DNA of 23,457 nucleotides from Lachnospiraceae bacterium UBA7196 (GTDB taxonomy: Bacteria; Bacillota; Clostridia; Lachnospirales; Lachnospiraceae). The notes beneath the pieces were generated by a model. The model did not search any database, was not told where the DNA came from, and saw only the letters and a list, made by a program, of their open reading frames with translations. Position numbers and translations under genes: made by a program. Of this stretch, positions 7,450 through 15,185 are shown piece after piece. The stretch is from assembly GCA_002490835.1 (NCBI GenBank), contig DKUU01000017.1, forward strand, positions 64,709 to 88,165, written 5' to 3'. Position 1 is the first letter of the stretch; every line of letters begins with the position of its first letter.

Positions 7450-10400
7450 TTATTCAAATACTTCCTCAAACGCCTCGTCTTCCATCACGTCCGCCTCGTC
7501 CTCATCACTGCTCACGAGCTCGCCGCTGTCCTCGTCAAATTCCTGACGCTGATACCCCATGGAACCGAACGATTCCTGCTCGTAATCGTAATTTCTGGAA
7601 TCCCCTTCCAGTTCGTAACGATACTCGCTCTCGCCGTAGTCGATGGTCTCCATGATCTCGACTTCGGTCTGGTCGTCACGCAGCACCCTGACGTCCAGTC
7701 CAAGGGACTGCAGCTCTTTCAACAGCACCTTGAAGGATTCCGGAATACCGGGTTCGGGGATGTTGTCGCCCTTGATGATCGCCTCGTAAGTCTTAACACG
7801 GCCCACCACATCGTCGGACTTCACGGTCAGGATCTCCTGCAGCGTATAAGCCGCGCCGTACGCCTCCAGCGCCCACACTTCCATCTCACCGAAACGCTGG
7901 CCGCCGAACTGCGCTTTACCGCCCAGAGGCTGCTGCGTCACCAGCGAGTAAGGACCCGTGGAACGCGCGTGGATCTTATCGTCCACCAGATGATGAAGTT
8001 TCAGGTAGTGCATATGGCCGATGGTGACAGGGGAATCGAAATATTCGCCCGTCCTGCCGTCCCGCAGTCTCACTTTACCGTCTCTGGAAATAGGCACGCC
8101 CTTCCAGAGCTTTCTGTGTTCCCTGTTCTCGGACAGATATTCCATCACCTCAGGCAAAAGTTCCGCCTTATGCTTCTTTTCAAATTCTTCCCACTCCAGA
8201 TTGACGTAATCGTTCGCCAGATCCAAAGTGTCCATGATATCGTCCTCTTTCGCCCCGTCGAACACCGGCGTCGCCACGTCAAAGCCGAGCGCTTTTGCTG
8301 CAAGGGAAAGGTGGATTTCCAGCACCTGCCCGATATTCATACGGGAAGGCACACCCAGAGGATTCAGCACGATATCCAAAGGCCGGCCGTTGGGCAGATA
8401 AGGCATATCCTCCACCGGCAGCACGCGGGATACCACACCCTTATTTCCGTGGCGGCCTGCCATCTTGTCGCCCACGGAGATCTTTCTCTTCTGTGCAATG
8501 TAAATGCGGACCGCCTGATTCACGCCGGGAGACAACTCGTCGCCGTTCTCTCTGGTAAACACTTTGGCATCTACAACGATACCGTATTCGCCGTGAGGCA
8601 CTTTCAGGGAAGTATCACGCACCTCTCTGGCCTTTTCACCGAAAATCGCGCGCAGCAGTCTCTCTTCTGCGGTAAGCTCCGTCTCGCCCTTGGGCGTCAC
8701 CTTACCTACCAGAATATCGCCGGCACGCACCTCCGCGCCGATGCGGATGATACCTCTGTCATCCAAGTCCTTCAGCGCGTCGTCACCGACACCGGGTACG
8801 TCTCTGGTGATCTCTTCCGGACCCAGCTTGGTATCTCTCGCCTCAGCCTCGTATTCTTCCATGTGTACGGAAGTATAGACATCCTCCTGCACCAGTCTCT
8901 CGCTGAGAAGCACCGCATCCTCGTAGTTGTAGCCTTCCCATGTCATGAAGCCGATCAGCGGATTCTTGCCCAGCGCCAGTTCTCCGCCCGAAGTGGACGG
9001 GCCGTCCGCGATCACTTCGCCTTCCTCCACGTGCATGCCCTTCTGCACAATGGGTTTCTGGTTGTAGCAGTTAGATTGGTTGCTGCGGGAGAACTTCATC
9101 AGATGATACTCATCCTTCGTTCCGTCGTCACAGCTCATCTTAATGATATCAGCCGACACAAAGTCAACCGTACCGGATTTTCTCGCCACCACGCAGACGC
9201 CGGAGTCAACGGCCGCCTTCGGCTCCATGCCGGTCCCCACCACGGGAGCCTCGGTAAAGAGCAGCGGCACAGCCTGTCTTTGCATGTTGGAACCCATCAG
9301 CGCACGGTTCGCGTCATTATTCTGTAAGAACGGGATCAGCGCCGTCGCCACGGAAAATACCATCTTCGGCGACACATCCATATAGTCGAACATGGTCTTC
9401 GGGTATTCCTGCGTCTCGGTCTTATAACGGCCGGACACACTGTTTCTCGTAAAGTATCCGTCCTTGTCAAGGGGCGCGGAAGCCTGCGCCACATGGTAAT
9501 TATCCTCCTCGTCCGCCGTCATGTAGACCGTCTCGTCCGTGACGCGCGGATTCTCCGGATCACTCTTGTCAATCTTTCTGTAAGGCGCCTCCACGAAACC
9601 GTACTCATTGATCCTTGCGTAAGATGCAAGGGAGTTGATCAGACCGATGTTCGGGCCTTCAGGGGTTTCAATAGGACACATTCTGCCGTAGTGCGTATAA
9701 TGTACGTCTCGCACCTCAAATCCGGCCCTGTCTCTGGAAAGACCGCCGGGGCCAAGGGCTGAAAGACGTCTCTTATGGGTCAGCTCGCCGAGCGGATTGT
9801 TCTGATCCATGAACTGCGAAAGCTGGGAAGATCCGAAGAATTCCTTCACCGCCGCCTGCACGGGCTTGATGTTGATCAGCGCCTGCGCCGAAATCTCCTC
9901 CGCGTCATGGGTGGTCATCCTCTCACGCACCACCCTCTCCAGACGGGAAAGGCCGATGCGGTACTGGTTCTGCAAAAGTTCGCCCACCGCGCGGATACGA
10001 CGGTTGCCCAGATGGTCGATATCGTCGTCGTTGCCGATGCCGTACTCTAAATGAATGTTATAATTAATCGAAGCCAAAATGTCTTCCTTGGTAATGTGCT
10101 TCGGAATCAGATTATGCACGTTCTTGCGGATCGCCTCGTAAAGCTCTTCGGGATCCTTACCGTACTCGTCCAAAAGCTGCTGCAGTACCGGATAGTAGAC
10201 AAGCTCCGTAATGCCAAGCTCCTTGGGCTTGCAGTCCACAAAATTCGTGATGTCTACCATCATATTGGAAAGCACTTTGACGTTCTTTTCCTCCGTCTGG
10301 ATCAGCACGGAAGGAACCGCGGCATTCTGGATCGCATCCGCCATCTCAGCCGTCACCTTGTCGCCGGCCTTCGCCAAAATCTCACCCGTCAGGGTATCCA

Positions 10401-11295
10401 CCACATCCTCCGCAAGGATATGATGCCTGATGCGATTTCTAAACATCAGCTTTTTATTGAATTTATATCTGCCGACCTTTGCCAGATCGTATCTTCTGGG
10501 GTCGAAAAACATTGCCATGATAAGGCTCGCCGCGCTCTCAACGCTCAAAGGCTCGCCGGGACGGATCTTCTTATACAGCTCTAACAGACCCTCCTGATAG
10601 TTCTCGGAAGCGTCTTTCGCAAAGCTGGCTTCAATCTTCGGTTCGTCGCCAAAAAGCTCCCTGATCTCGTCGTTGGAACCCACGCCCATCGCCCGGATCA
10701 GCACCGTGATCGGCACTTTTCTGGTCCTGTCAACGCGCACGTAAAAGACATCGTTAGAATCCGTCTCGTACTCTAACCATGCACCGCGGTTGGGGATCAC
10801 CGTTGCGGAAAACAGCCTTTTACCGATCTTGTCGTGGCCGATCCCGTAGTAGATGCCGGGGGAACGCACAAGCTGGCTGACGATGACACGCTCCGCACCA
10901 TTGATCACAAAGGTACCCGTCTCCGTCATTAACGGCAGGTCGCCCATAAAGATCTCATGCACCGTGATCTCTTCTTTTTCCTTATTGTTCAAACGGACCT
11001 TCACCTTGAGAGGGGCTGCGTAAGTGGCGTCTCTCTCCTTACATTTTTCAATAGAATATTTGACATCTTTCTCGTACAGCTCAAAGTCCACGAATTCCAG
11101 ACTCAGATGCCCGCTGTAATCGGAGATCGGAGAAATATCATCAAACACTTCCTTCAGGCCTTCATCCAGAAACCATTGGTAAGAATTTTTCTGGACCTCG
11201 ATCAGGTTCGGCATTTCCAGAACCTCTTTCTGTCGTGCGTAGGACATTCGCGTATTTCTGCCAGCCGCAGTCTTACGGATTCTGCTCTTTTCCAT
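7450..11295 (-). CDS. rpoB: RNA polymerase subunit beta
   Basis: Beta is the other large subunit of the RNA polymerase core and the rifampicin target. From the ATG at 11295 the product has 1281 residues (MEKSRIRKTAAGRNTR). This start is eight bases after GGGGTG; an ATG two codons earlier (11301) is too close to that site, and an in-frame reading from 11373 has no ribosome binding site. The rifampicin region is intact, with SSQLSQFMDQNNPL (Q491 onward), THKRRLSALGPGG and GRMCPIETPEGPNIG, so the protein is predicted rifampicin-sensitive. Further conserved blocks include KMAGRHGNKG. The C-terminus adds an acidic tail (SSDEDEADVMEDEAFEEV). It is co-transcribed with rpoC and has its own promoter. 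Confidence 0.98.
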   Translation of the reverse strand: MEKSRIRKTAAGRNTRMSYARQKEVLEMPNLIEVQKNSYQWFLDEGLKEVFDDISPISDYSGHLSLEFVDFELYEKDVKYSIEKCKERDATYAAPLKVKVRLNNKEKEEITVHEIFMGDLPLMTETGTFVINGAERVIVSQLVRSPGIYYGIGHDKIGKRLFSATVIPNRGAWLEYETDSNDVFYVRVDRTRKVPITVLIRAMGVGSNDEIRELFGDEPKIEASFAKDASENYQEGLLELYKKIRPGEPLSVESAASLIMAMFFDPRRYDLAKVGRYKFNKKLMFRNRIRHHILAEDVVDTLTGEILAKAGDKVTAEMADAIQNAAVPSVLIQTEEKNVKVLSNMMVDITNFVDCKPKELGITELVYYPVLQQLLDEYGKDPEELYEAIRKNVHNLIPKHITKEDILASINYNIHLEYGIGNDDDIDHLGNRRIRAVGELLQNQYRIGLSRLERVVRERMTTHDAEEISAQALINIKPVQAAVKEFFGSSQLSQFMDQNNPLGELTHKRRLSALGPGGLSRDRAGFEVRDVHYTHYGRMCPIETPEGPNIGLINSLASYARINEYGFVEAPYRKIDKSDPENPRVTDETVYMTADEEDNYHVAQASAPLDKDGYFTRNSVSGRYKTETQEYPKTMFDYMDVSPKMVFSVATALIPFLQNNDANRALMGSNMQRQAVPLLFTEAPVVGTGMEPKAAVDSGVCVVARKSGTVDFVSADIIKMSCDDGTKDEYHLMKFSRSNQSNCYNQKPIVQKGMHVEEGEVIADGPSTSGGELALGKNPLIGFMTWEGYNYEDAVLLSERLVQEDVYTSVHMEEYEAEARDTKLGPEEITRDVPGVGDDALKDLDDRGIIRIGAEVRAGDILVGKVTPKGETELTAEERLLRAIFGEKAREVRDTSLKVPHGEYGIVVDAKVFTRENGDELSPGVNQAVRIYIAQKRKISVGDKMAGRHGNKGVVSRVLPVEDMPYLPNGRPLDIVLNPLGVPSRMNIGQVLEIHLSLAAKALGFDVATPVFDGAKEDDIMDTLDLANDYVNLEWEEFEKKHKAELLPEVMEYLSENREHRKLWKGVPISRDGKVRLRDGRTGEYFDSPVTIGHMHYLKLHHLVDDKIHARSTGPYSLVTQQPLGGKAQFGGQRFGEMEVWALEAYGAAYTLQEILTVKSDDVVGRVKTYEAIIKGDNIPEPGIPESFKVLLKELQSLGLDVRVLRDDQTEVEIMETIDYGESEYRYELEGDSRNYDYEQESFGSMGYQRQEFDEDSGELVSSDEDEADVMEDEAFEEVFE

Positions 11296-11327
11296 TGACA
11301 TTTCACCCCGTTCTTTATGATTGGTCC

Positions 11328-11363
11328 ATGCTTTTTGCCAAAAATGAGACCATAAAAAAGCAT
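11328..11363 (-). other. Hairpin in the rpoB leader
   Basis: The leader between the predicted rpoB transcription start (near 11382) and the start codon holds a 9-bp perfect inverted repeat, ATGCTTTTT (11363-11355) and AAAAAGCAT (11336-11328), around an 18-base loop. It is A/T rich and has no U-run directly after it, so it is not a terminator. It may be neutral. Confidence 0.35.
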
Positions 11364-11388
11364 AGCACACCACAATAGTGCATCATCC

Positions 11389-11417
11389 ATTGTACTACAA
11401 GTCCTTGTGGGAGTCAA
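11389..11417 (-). promoter_or_regulatory. Promoter of rpoBC (TTGACT-N17-TACAAT)
   Basis: TTGACT (11417-11412) and TACAAT (11394-11389) are separated by exactly 17 bases, each with one mismatch to consensus. The expected start is near 11382, giving a leader of about 87 nt. The site lies downstream of the hairpin that follows rplL, so RNA polymerase genes need not depend on read-through from the ribosomal stalk genes. Confidence 0.75.
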
Positions 11418-11467
11418 TGAGAAAAAATCAAAAAATTAGAAAAAAACAGATATATGGAAAACAGCAA

Positions 11468-11500
11468 GACCGTCCGCACGCTTTTGCGCACGAACGGCCC
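11468..11500 (-). terminator. Terminator or attenuator between rplL and rpoB
   Basis: Fourteen bases after the rplL stop, the minus strand folds into a GC-rich stem of about 14 pairs, including G-U pairs, with arms at 11500-11486 and 11481-11468 and an AAAA loop. The following sequence is only moderately U-rich (TTGCTGTTTTCC, then longer T-runs from about 11450). It should terminate at least partly. An rplL-rpoB attenuator that lowers polymerase relative to L7/L12 is well known in E. coli, and this may be its counterpart. Confidence 0.7.
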
Positions 11501-11514
11501 AATCTTTCGCCTTA

Positions 11515-11895
11515 TTACTTGAGGGTAACCTTTGCACCCTCTGCTTCGAGCTTCGCCTTGATGTCGTCCGCCTCTTCCTTGGAAGCGCCCTCTTTCACCA
11601 TCTTCGGAGCGGAATCAACCAGATCCTTCGCCTCCTTCAGACCAAGGCCGGTAGCCTCACGAACCACCTTGATGACCTTAACCTTGTTGGGACCAACCTC
11701 GGTCAGCTCAACGTCAAACTCGGTCTTCTCCTCAGCTGCTGCTGCGCCCGCGTCGCCGCCTGCCGCTGCAACGACTACGCCCGCTGCTGCGGATACGCCG
11801 AATTCCTCCTCGCAAGCCTTAACGAGATCATTTAACTCTAATACTGTCAACTCTTTGATCGCATCGATCAATTCCTGGGTAGATAACTTTGCCAT
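11515..11895 (-). CDS. rplL: 50S ribosomal protein L7/L12
   Basis: L7/L12 dimers form the flexible stalk that recruits translation GTPases. The 126-residue product is of normal length: an N-terminal dimerisation and L10-binding segment (MAKLSTQELIDAI), an Ala/Gly-rich hinge around residues 35-57, and a C-terminal domain with the conserved VKVIKVVREATGLGLKEAK helix region. The ATG at 11895 follows GGAGG (11909-11905) by nine bases. It is 70 bp downstream of rplJ and followed by a strong hairpin. It is unremarkable and intact. Confidence 0.98.
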   Translation of the reverse strand: MAKLSTQELIDAIKELTVLELNDLVKACEEEFGVSAAAGVVVAAAGGDAGAAAAEEKTEFDVELTEVGPNKVKVIKVVREATGLGLKEAKDLVDSAPKMVKEGASKEEADDIKAKLEAEGAKVTLK

Positions 11896-11919
11896 GATTA
11901 TTTTCCTCCTTCATGATTC

Positions 11920-11963
11920 GTTTCAGATTATCAACTGCTTTTAATAATCGGGAAGCCCGAAAC
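11920..11963 (-). other. Possible three-way RNA junction between rplJ and rplL
   Basis: The 70-bp gap contains nested complementary segments: an outer GTTTC/GAAAC pair (11920-11924 with 11959-11963), an inner GATTAT/ATAATC stem (11926-11931 with 11944-11949) and a small CGGG/CCCG hairpin (11949-11952 with 11956-11959). Together they could form a compact junction just before the rplL ribosome binding site at 11905-11909. There is no U-run, so it is not a terminator. It may be chance. Confidence 0.35.
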
Positions 11964-11965
11964 TT

Positions 11966-12628
11966 TTACTCTGCCGCGGGTGCTTCCTCTGCGGGAGCCG
12001 CTTCTTCAGCGGGCGCTTCTGCGGGTGCCTCCGCCGGTGCTGCTTCCTCAGCAGGCGCTTCTGCGGGTGCCTCTGCAGGTGCTGCCTCCTCCACAGGCGC
12101 TTCTGCGGGAGCTTCCTCCTTCGCGGGCGCTTCGCATCCGGACGCGCCGCCTTTCTCCGCCAACTGATTCATCACGCGGGCGAAGTTCGTGATCGGAGAC
12201 TGGATGCTGCCAAGCAGCTTGGACAGCAGCTCTTCTCTGGACGGGATCTTCGAAATGTTTTCGATTCCCTTTGCGTCGTAAGCGATGCCTTCCACGATGC
12301 CGCCTTTGACCTCAAGCGCATCTGCGGTCTTTGCGAATTTGCATAACACTCTGGCAGGAGCCGTCGCATCCTCTGTAGAGATCGCAACTGCACTGGGGCC
12401 TTCCAGATAGGGAAGCAGCGCTTCGCAGTCCGTACCCTTGAATGCAAAATTCATCAGCGTGTTCTTGTAAACCTTGTAGGTGATCCCGGCTTCACGCAGC
12501 GTTTTGCGAAGCTGTGTGTCCTGCTCTACCGTAAGACCGCGGTAGTCAACCAGGACGACTGACTGGGCGTCTTTTACGGCAGCGGCGATCTCGTCTACGA
12601 TCGGTTTCTTCAATTCCACTTTTGCCAT
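11966..12628 (-). CDS. rplJ: 50S ribosomal protein L10 with Ala/Pro/Glu C-terminal extension
   Basis: L10 anchors the L7/L12 dimers to 23S rRNA and represses its own operon. The product is 220 residues from the ATG at 12628, seven bases after GGAGG (12640-12636); an upstream in-frame reading to 12727 would cover the leader and is rejected. The first 170 or so residues are standard L10: VVLVDYRGLTVEQ, YKVYKNTL, then the C-terminal helix around NFARVMNQLAEKGG that holds L7/L12. About 50 further residues contain almost only Ala, Pro and Glu, with a 14-residue unit repeated. Typical L10 proteins are 165-175 residues. The extension lies just past the stalk-binding helix. rplK and rplA, often upstream, are absent here. 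Confidence 0.96.
   Translation of the reverse strand: MAKVELKKPIVDEIAAAVKDAQSVVLVDYRGLTVEQDTQLRKTLREAGITYKVYKNTLMNFAFKGTDCEALLPYLEGPSAVAISTEDATAPARVLCKFAKTADALEVKGGIVEGIAYDAKGIENISKIPSREELLSKLLGSIQSPITNFARVMNQLAEKGGASGCEAPAKEEAPAEAPVEEAAPAEAPAEAPAEEAAPAEAPAEAPAEEAAPAEEAPAAE
11969..12091 (-). repeat. 42-bp tandem repeat encoding the L10 tail
   Basis: Two adjacent 42-bp units (12050-12091 and 12008-12049) differ at four positions and each encode EEAAPAEAPAEAPA. A third, divergent and shortened copy (11969-12007) runs to the stop codon. Differences are mostly at third codon positions, so the peptide is kept. The period is a whole number of codons, so gain or loss of units would keep the frame. 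Confidence 0.85.
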
Positions 12629-12670
12629 GACATTACCTCCTTTTTTATTTTGCGGGGAGTGTATACAAAA

Positions 12671-12694
12671 GTCCCCCCTGAAGACAGGGAGGAC
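12671..12694 (-). terminator. Hairpin with short U-run in the rplJ leader, possible attenuator
   Basis: A 10-bp stem, GTCCTCCCTG with CAGGGGGGAC (one G-U pair) around a TCTT loop, is followed by only four T (12670-12667). It sits between the L10-binding leader and the rplJ ribosome binding site. It could act as an attenuator controlled by L10 binding upstream, or only as a structural spacer. Confidence 0.5.
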
Positions 12695-12730
12695 GAAAAT
12701 ATCATTCTGATAGAACAGTTCTCGCATCTC

Positions 12731-12790
12731 TCCTCGGCAGGCGGACTCTTACGCCGGCAATACGGCACCTGCTGTCTTCGGCATGGTTTT
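12731..12790 (-). ncRNA. L10 leader, autoregulatory RNA of rplJL
   Basis: The minus strand carries the elements expected of the L10 leader family: a segment reading CCGAAGACAGCAGGTGCC and, 23 bases beyond the first stem arm, CGCCTGCCGAGG. GCAGGTG (12772-12766) pairs with CGCCTGC (12743-12737) as a 7-bp stem, with an inner CCG/CGG hairpin. In this family, L10 with L7/L12 binds the leader and lowers expression of both. The call rests on recognised sequence and on its position directly upstream of rplJ, not on a model search. Confidence 0.75.
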
Positions 12791-12802
12791 GCAACCTTAG
12801 CT

Positions 12803-12832
12803 ACTATAGCACAGCGGATGGGGAGCTGTCAA
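12803..12832 (-). promoter_or_regulatory. Promoter of rplJL (TTGACA-N18-TATAGT, extended -10)
   Basis: A perfect -35 TTGACA (12832-12827) and a TATAGT -10 (12808-12803) preceded by TGC are 18 bases apart. The -35 begins directly after the stop codon of the upstream gene. Transcription would start near 12796, just ahead of the L10 leader. No terminator separates the upstream gene from this promoter. Confidence 0.8.
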
Positions 12833-13705
12833 CTATTTTTTTGTGTAATAGGAAAGCGGCCGCGACATCTCCTCCTCGTACTTTCTGAGCGCCTCATCAC
12901 GCACATTGCGCGCCACGCCCCATTTGTCGCCAACCTCATGGATCCTGTCGTTTTTCACCTCGCATTTTGTTCCGTTTAAGATAAATTCCCGGTCGGTATC
13001 CACGCCAAGCTGCCGCAGCAGTTCTATCAGCATGGGCGTCGTGCCACCCATCAGGTCGCTCCTATCGGACGCGGCAGCCACCCTGTCGCCAAACTCGAGC
13101 ATAACGGAAGACCACCGTCCTTCCGCAAAATGGATGAGCGCGCCAAGGCCCGACGCTAAGGCCTGCAGTCTTTCATCATTCTCTCCGTTTTTGCCGCCGT
13201 ACCCTTCGCCGTAGACCCGATCCCCGCCTACGCGCAGCCTGTAACCGTTTCCAAGATTGAACACATCGCCCACGGCAATACTGACACTATTGTCAGAAGG
13301 GTCGTAATCCTTATGTTCTCGCGTCTGGAACGGCCCCGCCTTTTGAAAGAGCTCAGATGAATCAATATAGGCAAAAAAACTGCCGCTGTAGGTCGTAAAA
13401 ATTTTGCTGCCGTCCACCTGTACAGTGGAAGTCACCGCGTCCACGATTTCCGTGGTGATCTCATATTCCTCTTTTGCCGGGTCTTTGAAAAGATTTCCGT
13501 CGATATCCGGCATCATTTCCAGATAGTTTTCAATTTGCGCTTTTCTGGCCCTGTCAAATCCGTTCAGGGTATCATCCTCATCGCCCCTGATATCCCCGTT
13601 AAAGTAATCCACAAAGGCGTCCTGCTGCCCGTCCTTTGCGGAAAGCTTTCCCGTCTTTGTATTATAAATGTAAGTATTCCGACTTCCTACGCCGCTGACA
13701 CCCAT
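12833..13705 (-). CDS. Hypothetical protein, second gene of a coupled accessory pair
   Basis: The 290-residue product starts MGVSGVGSRNTYIYNTKTGK. No enzyme motif, signal peptide or membrane segment is visible, so it looks soluble or exported by an unknown route. Segments such as TREHKDYDPSDNSVSIAVGD and FILNGTKCEVKNDRIHEVGD suggest a compact conserved domain. The ATG at 13705 follows GGAGG (13716-13712) by six bases. It is one base after the stop of the upstream gene, with the ribosome binding site inside that gene, so the two are translationally coupled. I recall similar hypothetical proteins in Lachnospiraceae but no described function. It may extend into rplJ by read-through. Confidence 0.85.
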   Translation of the reverse strand: MGVSGVGSRNTYIYNTKTGKLSAKDGQQDAFVDYFNGDIRGDEDDTLNGFDRARKAQIENYLEMMPDIDGNLFKDPAKEEYEITTEIVDAVTSTVQVDGSKIFTTYSGSFFAYIDSSELFQKAGPFQTREHKDYDPSDNSVSIAVGDVFNLGNGYRLRVGGDRVYGEGYGGKNGENDERLQALASGLGALIHFAEGRWSSVMLEFGDRVAAASDRSDLMGGTTPMLIELLRQLGVDTDREFILNGTKCEVKNDRIHEVGDKWGVARNVRDEALRKYEEEMSRPLSYYTKK

Positions 13706-13706
13706 G

Positions 13707-14984
13707 TCACACCTCCCCGGCTTCATACGCCGCTTGGATATGAGAGAACGGGCTCTCAGACATGACTCTCCCGGCTCCGTTTTCGGGACGCACCTCATAC
13801 TGTAAGCCAAACTTCTGTGCCTCCGCGATCTCGATCTCCATCACGCCAAAGTTTGTCTCAATCTGTAAGACCGTGGAGCCGTCAGGCTTGGTGATGATCC
13901 GGGTCTCAAGATCGTCATCCTCATCCTCTGCATCCTTTCCTTTTCCGCTCTTTCCCGTCTCATCCGCTTCGGGAATCTTCATCTGCCCATCGTAATCGGA
14001 AAGCTTTTTCAATCCCTTGCGGTTTTCATGGATCACTGCCCGCCAGATCAGGTCCATCTCCTCCGCCGTGTAAAAATGCGCGCCAAAATCATTCATATAT
14101 TTTGCGTACTTCGCCTTCTCGCGGTCTATGTAAGTGGAACCGTCCTTCTCATAGGTATAGTTCGGCACACCGTTCTCGTCGGTGGAAGTCTCAAAGAAAT
14201 TGACAAAATCGTCCTCGTCGATCTCTCCCGCCAGAAAATCCTCCCAAAATTCTTTGTGGGATGCAAAACGCAGATTCGCATCCTGCGGAAAACGCTGTAA
14301 AAGCACCATCACTTTCTCGTACTGCCCGGGCTCCGTATAAGAAAGGCTCCAGCAGTCCTTATTCACCCATTTTGTTCCGTCAAAATAGGCCTCCTTGCAC
14401 CTAATCCCATCCTGCCCGTAACAAGTAATAAACCAATGTTTGTGTTTGGGATCGTCAGTGGGGAAGGTGCTCTTGGTAACCTCGCCCGTAAGAAGCTCCA
14501 CAAGCTCCTCCGGGTCCGTCACCTCCACATCTGTACAATTATCGTCCATGCCGTCTAACTCCCATGGTCTGATTCCCGAATCCACAGCACTGCCCGCCGG
14601 GGCTGCCGACGCCGCAGTCGGAACCGCCGGGGCCGCTGCGCCGCTCTCTGCCTGTTTCGAATTCGCCACGCTGCCTGCCGCTTCCACATTCGGCAGGGCC
14701 GCTTCGGGAACTGACACATTTGTCACTTCTCCGGGATCCGCCGTACCGCTCTCAATCTGGCGTCTGAGCGCTTCTTTAGCCGCCTGCTGCTCCACTTCGG
14801 CGATCAGTTCTTTGATCTGCTCCTGCAAAGCTTCCTCGGCGTCGTCAAAATCCGCCAGAAGCTTTTCCCACTCTCTCATGGTAAAGGACTGGGCTCCTGT
14901 CTGAAAGGTCGGCTCCACGGTGCCGTCCTTGACCTTTTTCGCCATCTCCTCCATGTGCGCCAGGATCTGCTCGCGGTAGGTCAT
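13707..14984 (-). CDS. Hypothetical protein, probably missing its N-terminus through a frameshift
   Basis: The open frame gives 425 residues starting MTYREQILAHMEEMAKKVKD. It has an N-terminal helical, probably coiled-coil region (about 1-85), an Ala/Pro-rich linker (about 100-145), then a conserved-looking domain with HWFITCYGQDGIRCKEA, NLRFASHKEFWEDFL and a final segment near EAQKFGLQYEVRPE. No signal peptide or membrane helix is seen. The only nearby start (14984) has GGAGG just two bases upstream, too close, and the frame stays open 5' of it with an acidic, natural-looking sequence (AAQTDEAQEEKKPED). The intact gene most likely begins at 15097 in another frame. It is coupled to the next gene with a 1-bp gap. 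The function is unknown. Confidence 0.75.
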   Translation of the reverse strand: MTYREQILAHMEEMAKKVKDGTVEPTFQTGAQSFTMREWEKLLADFDDAEEALQEQIKELIAEVEQQAAKEALRRQIESGTADPGEVTNVSVPEAALPNVEAAGSVANSKQAESGAAAPAVPTAASAAPAGSAVDSGIRPWELDGMDDNCTDVEVTDPEELVELLTGEVTKSTFPTDDPKHKHWFITCYGQDGIRCKEAYFDGTKWVNKDCWSLSYTEPGQYEKVMVLLQRFPQDANLRFASHKEFWEDFLAGEIDEDDFVNFFETSTDENGVPNYTYEKDGSTYIDREKAKYAKYMNDFGAHFYTAEEMDLIWRAVIHENRKGLKKLSDYDGQMKIPEADETGKSGKGKDAEDEDDDLETRIITKPDGSTVLQIETNFGVMEIEIAEAQKFGLQYEVRPENGAGRVMSESPFSHIQAAYEAGEV

Positions 14985-15097
14985 ATCCTCCGGCTTTTTC
15001 TCTTCCTGAGCCTCGTCCGTCTGTGCGGCGCGGTTGCCGTTTCGGGAGTATTATTGTTGTGGATCCACGAATCGTATCCGTAATTTCCTACTTGCAT
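14981..15097 (-). pseudogene. Likely displaced N-terminus of the gene at 13707-14984
   Basis: The ATG at 15097 follows an AAGGAAAG site and reads MQVGNYGYDSWIHNNNTPET, then an Arg-rich run (HRRTRLRKRKSRRI) and a TGA that overlaps the next ATG. The Arg-rich part looks like wrong-frame reading. One extra base near 15023-15036, for example GCGGCC in place of GCGCC, would join the first 20 or so residues to the acidic stretch before MTYREQ and make one protein of about 463 residues. From memory, related Lachnospiraceae proteins begin with a similar V-x-x-YGY segment. The alternative is a real 38-residue peptide coupled by an ATGA overlap. Confidence 0.6.
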
Positions 15098-15185
15098 AGT
15101 CGCTTTCCTTTCTGTATCTGTTGCTTTGACGCAGGCTTTTCATTTCCACTTCTATAATGAATACGATTCAGGCGCGCGGAAAGTT

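Noticed and set aside
7969..9327. A 452-codon open frame on the plus strand
   Set aside because: It lies wholly antisense to rpoB, is rich in His, Arg and Leu as expected from reversed codons, and has no ribosome binding site.
12629..12727. N-terminal extension of L10
   Set aside because: It covers the leader hairpin; the ATG at 12628 has the ribosome binding site and the family N-terminus.
15023..15036. Programmed frameshifting instead of a mutation
   Set aside because: No slippery heptamer or clear downstream stimulatory structure is visible in this stretch.
15098..15185. Promoter for the accessory pair in the gap after the nuclease gene
   Set aside because: A TATAGA-like -10 is present but no -35 at a usable distance; too weak to list.
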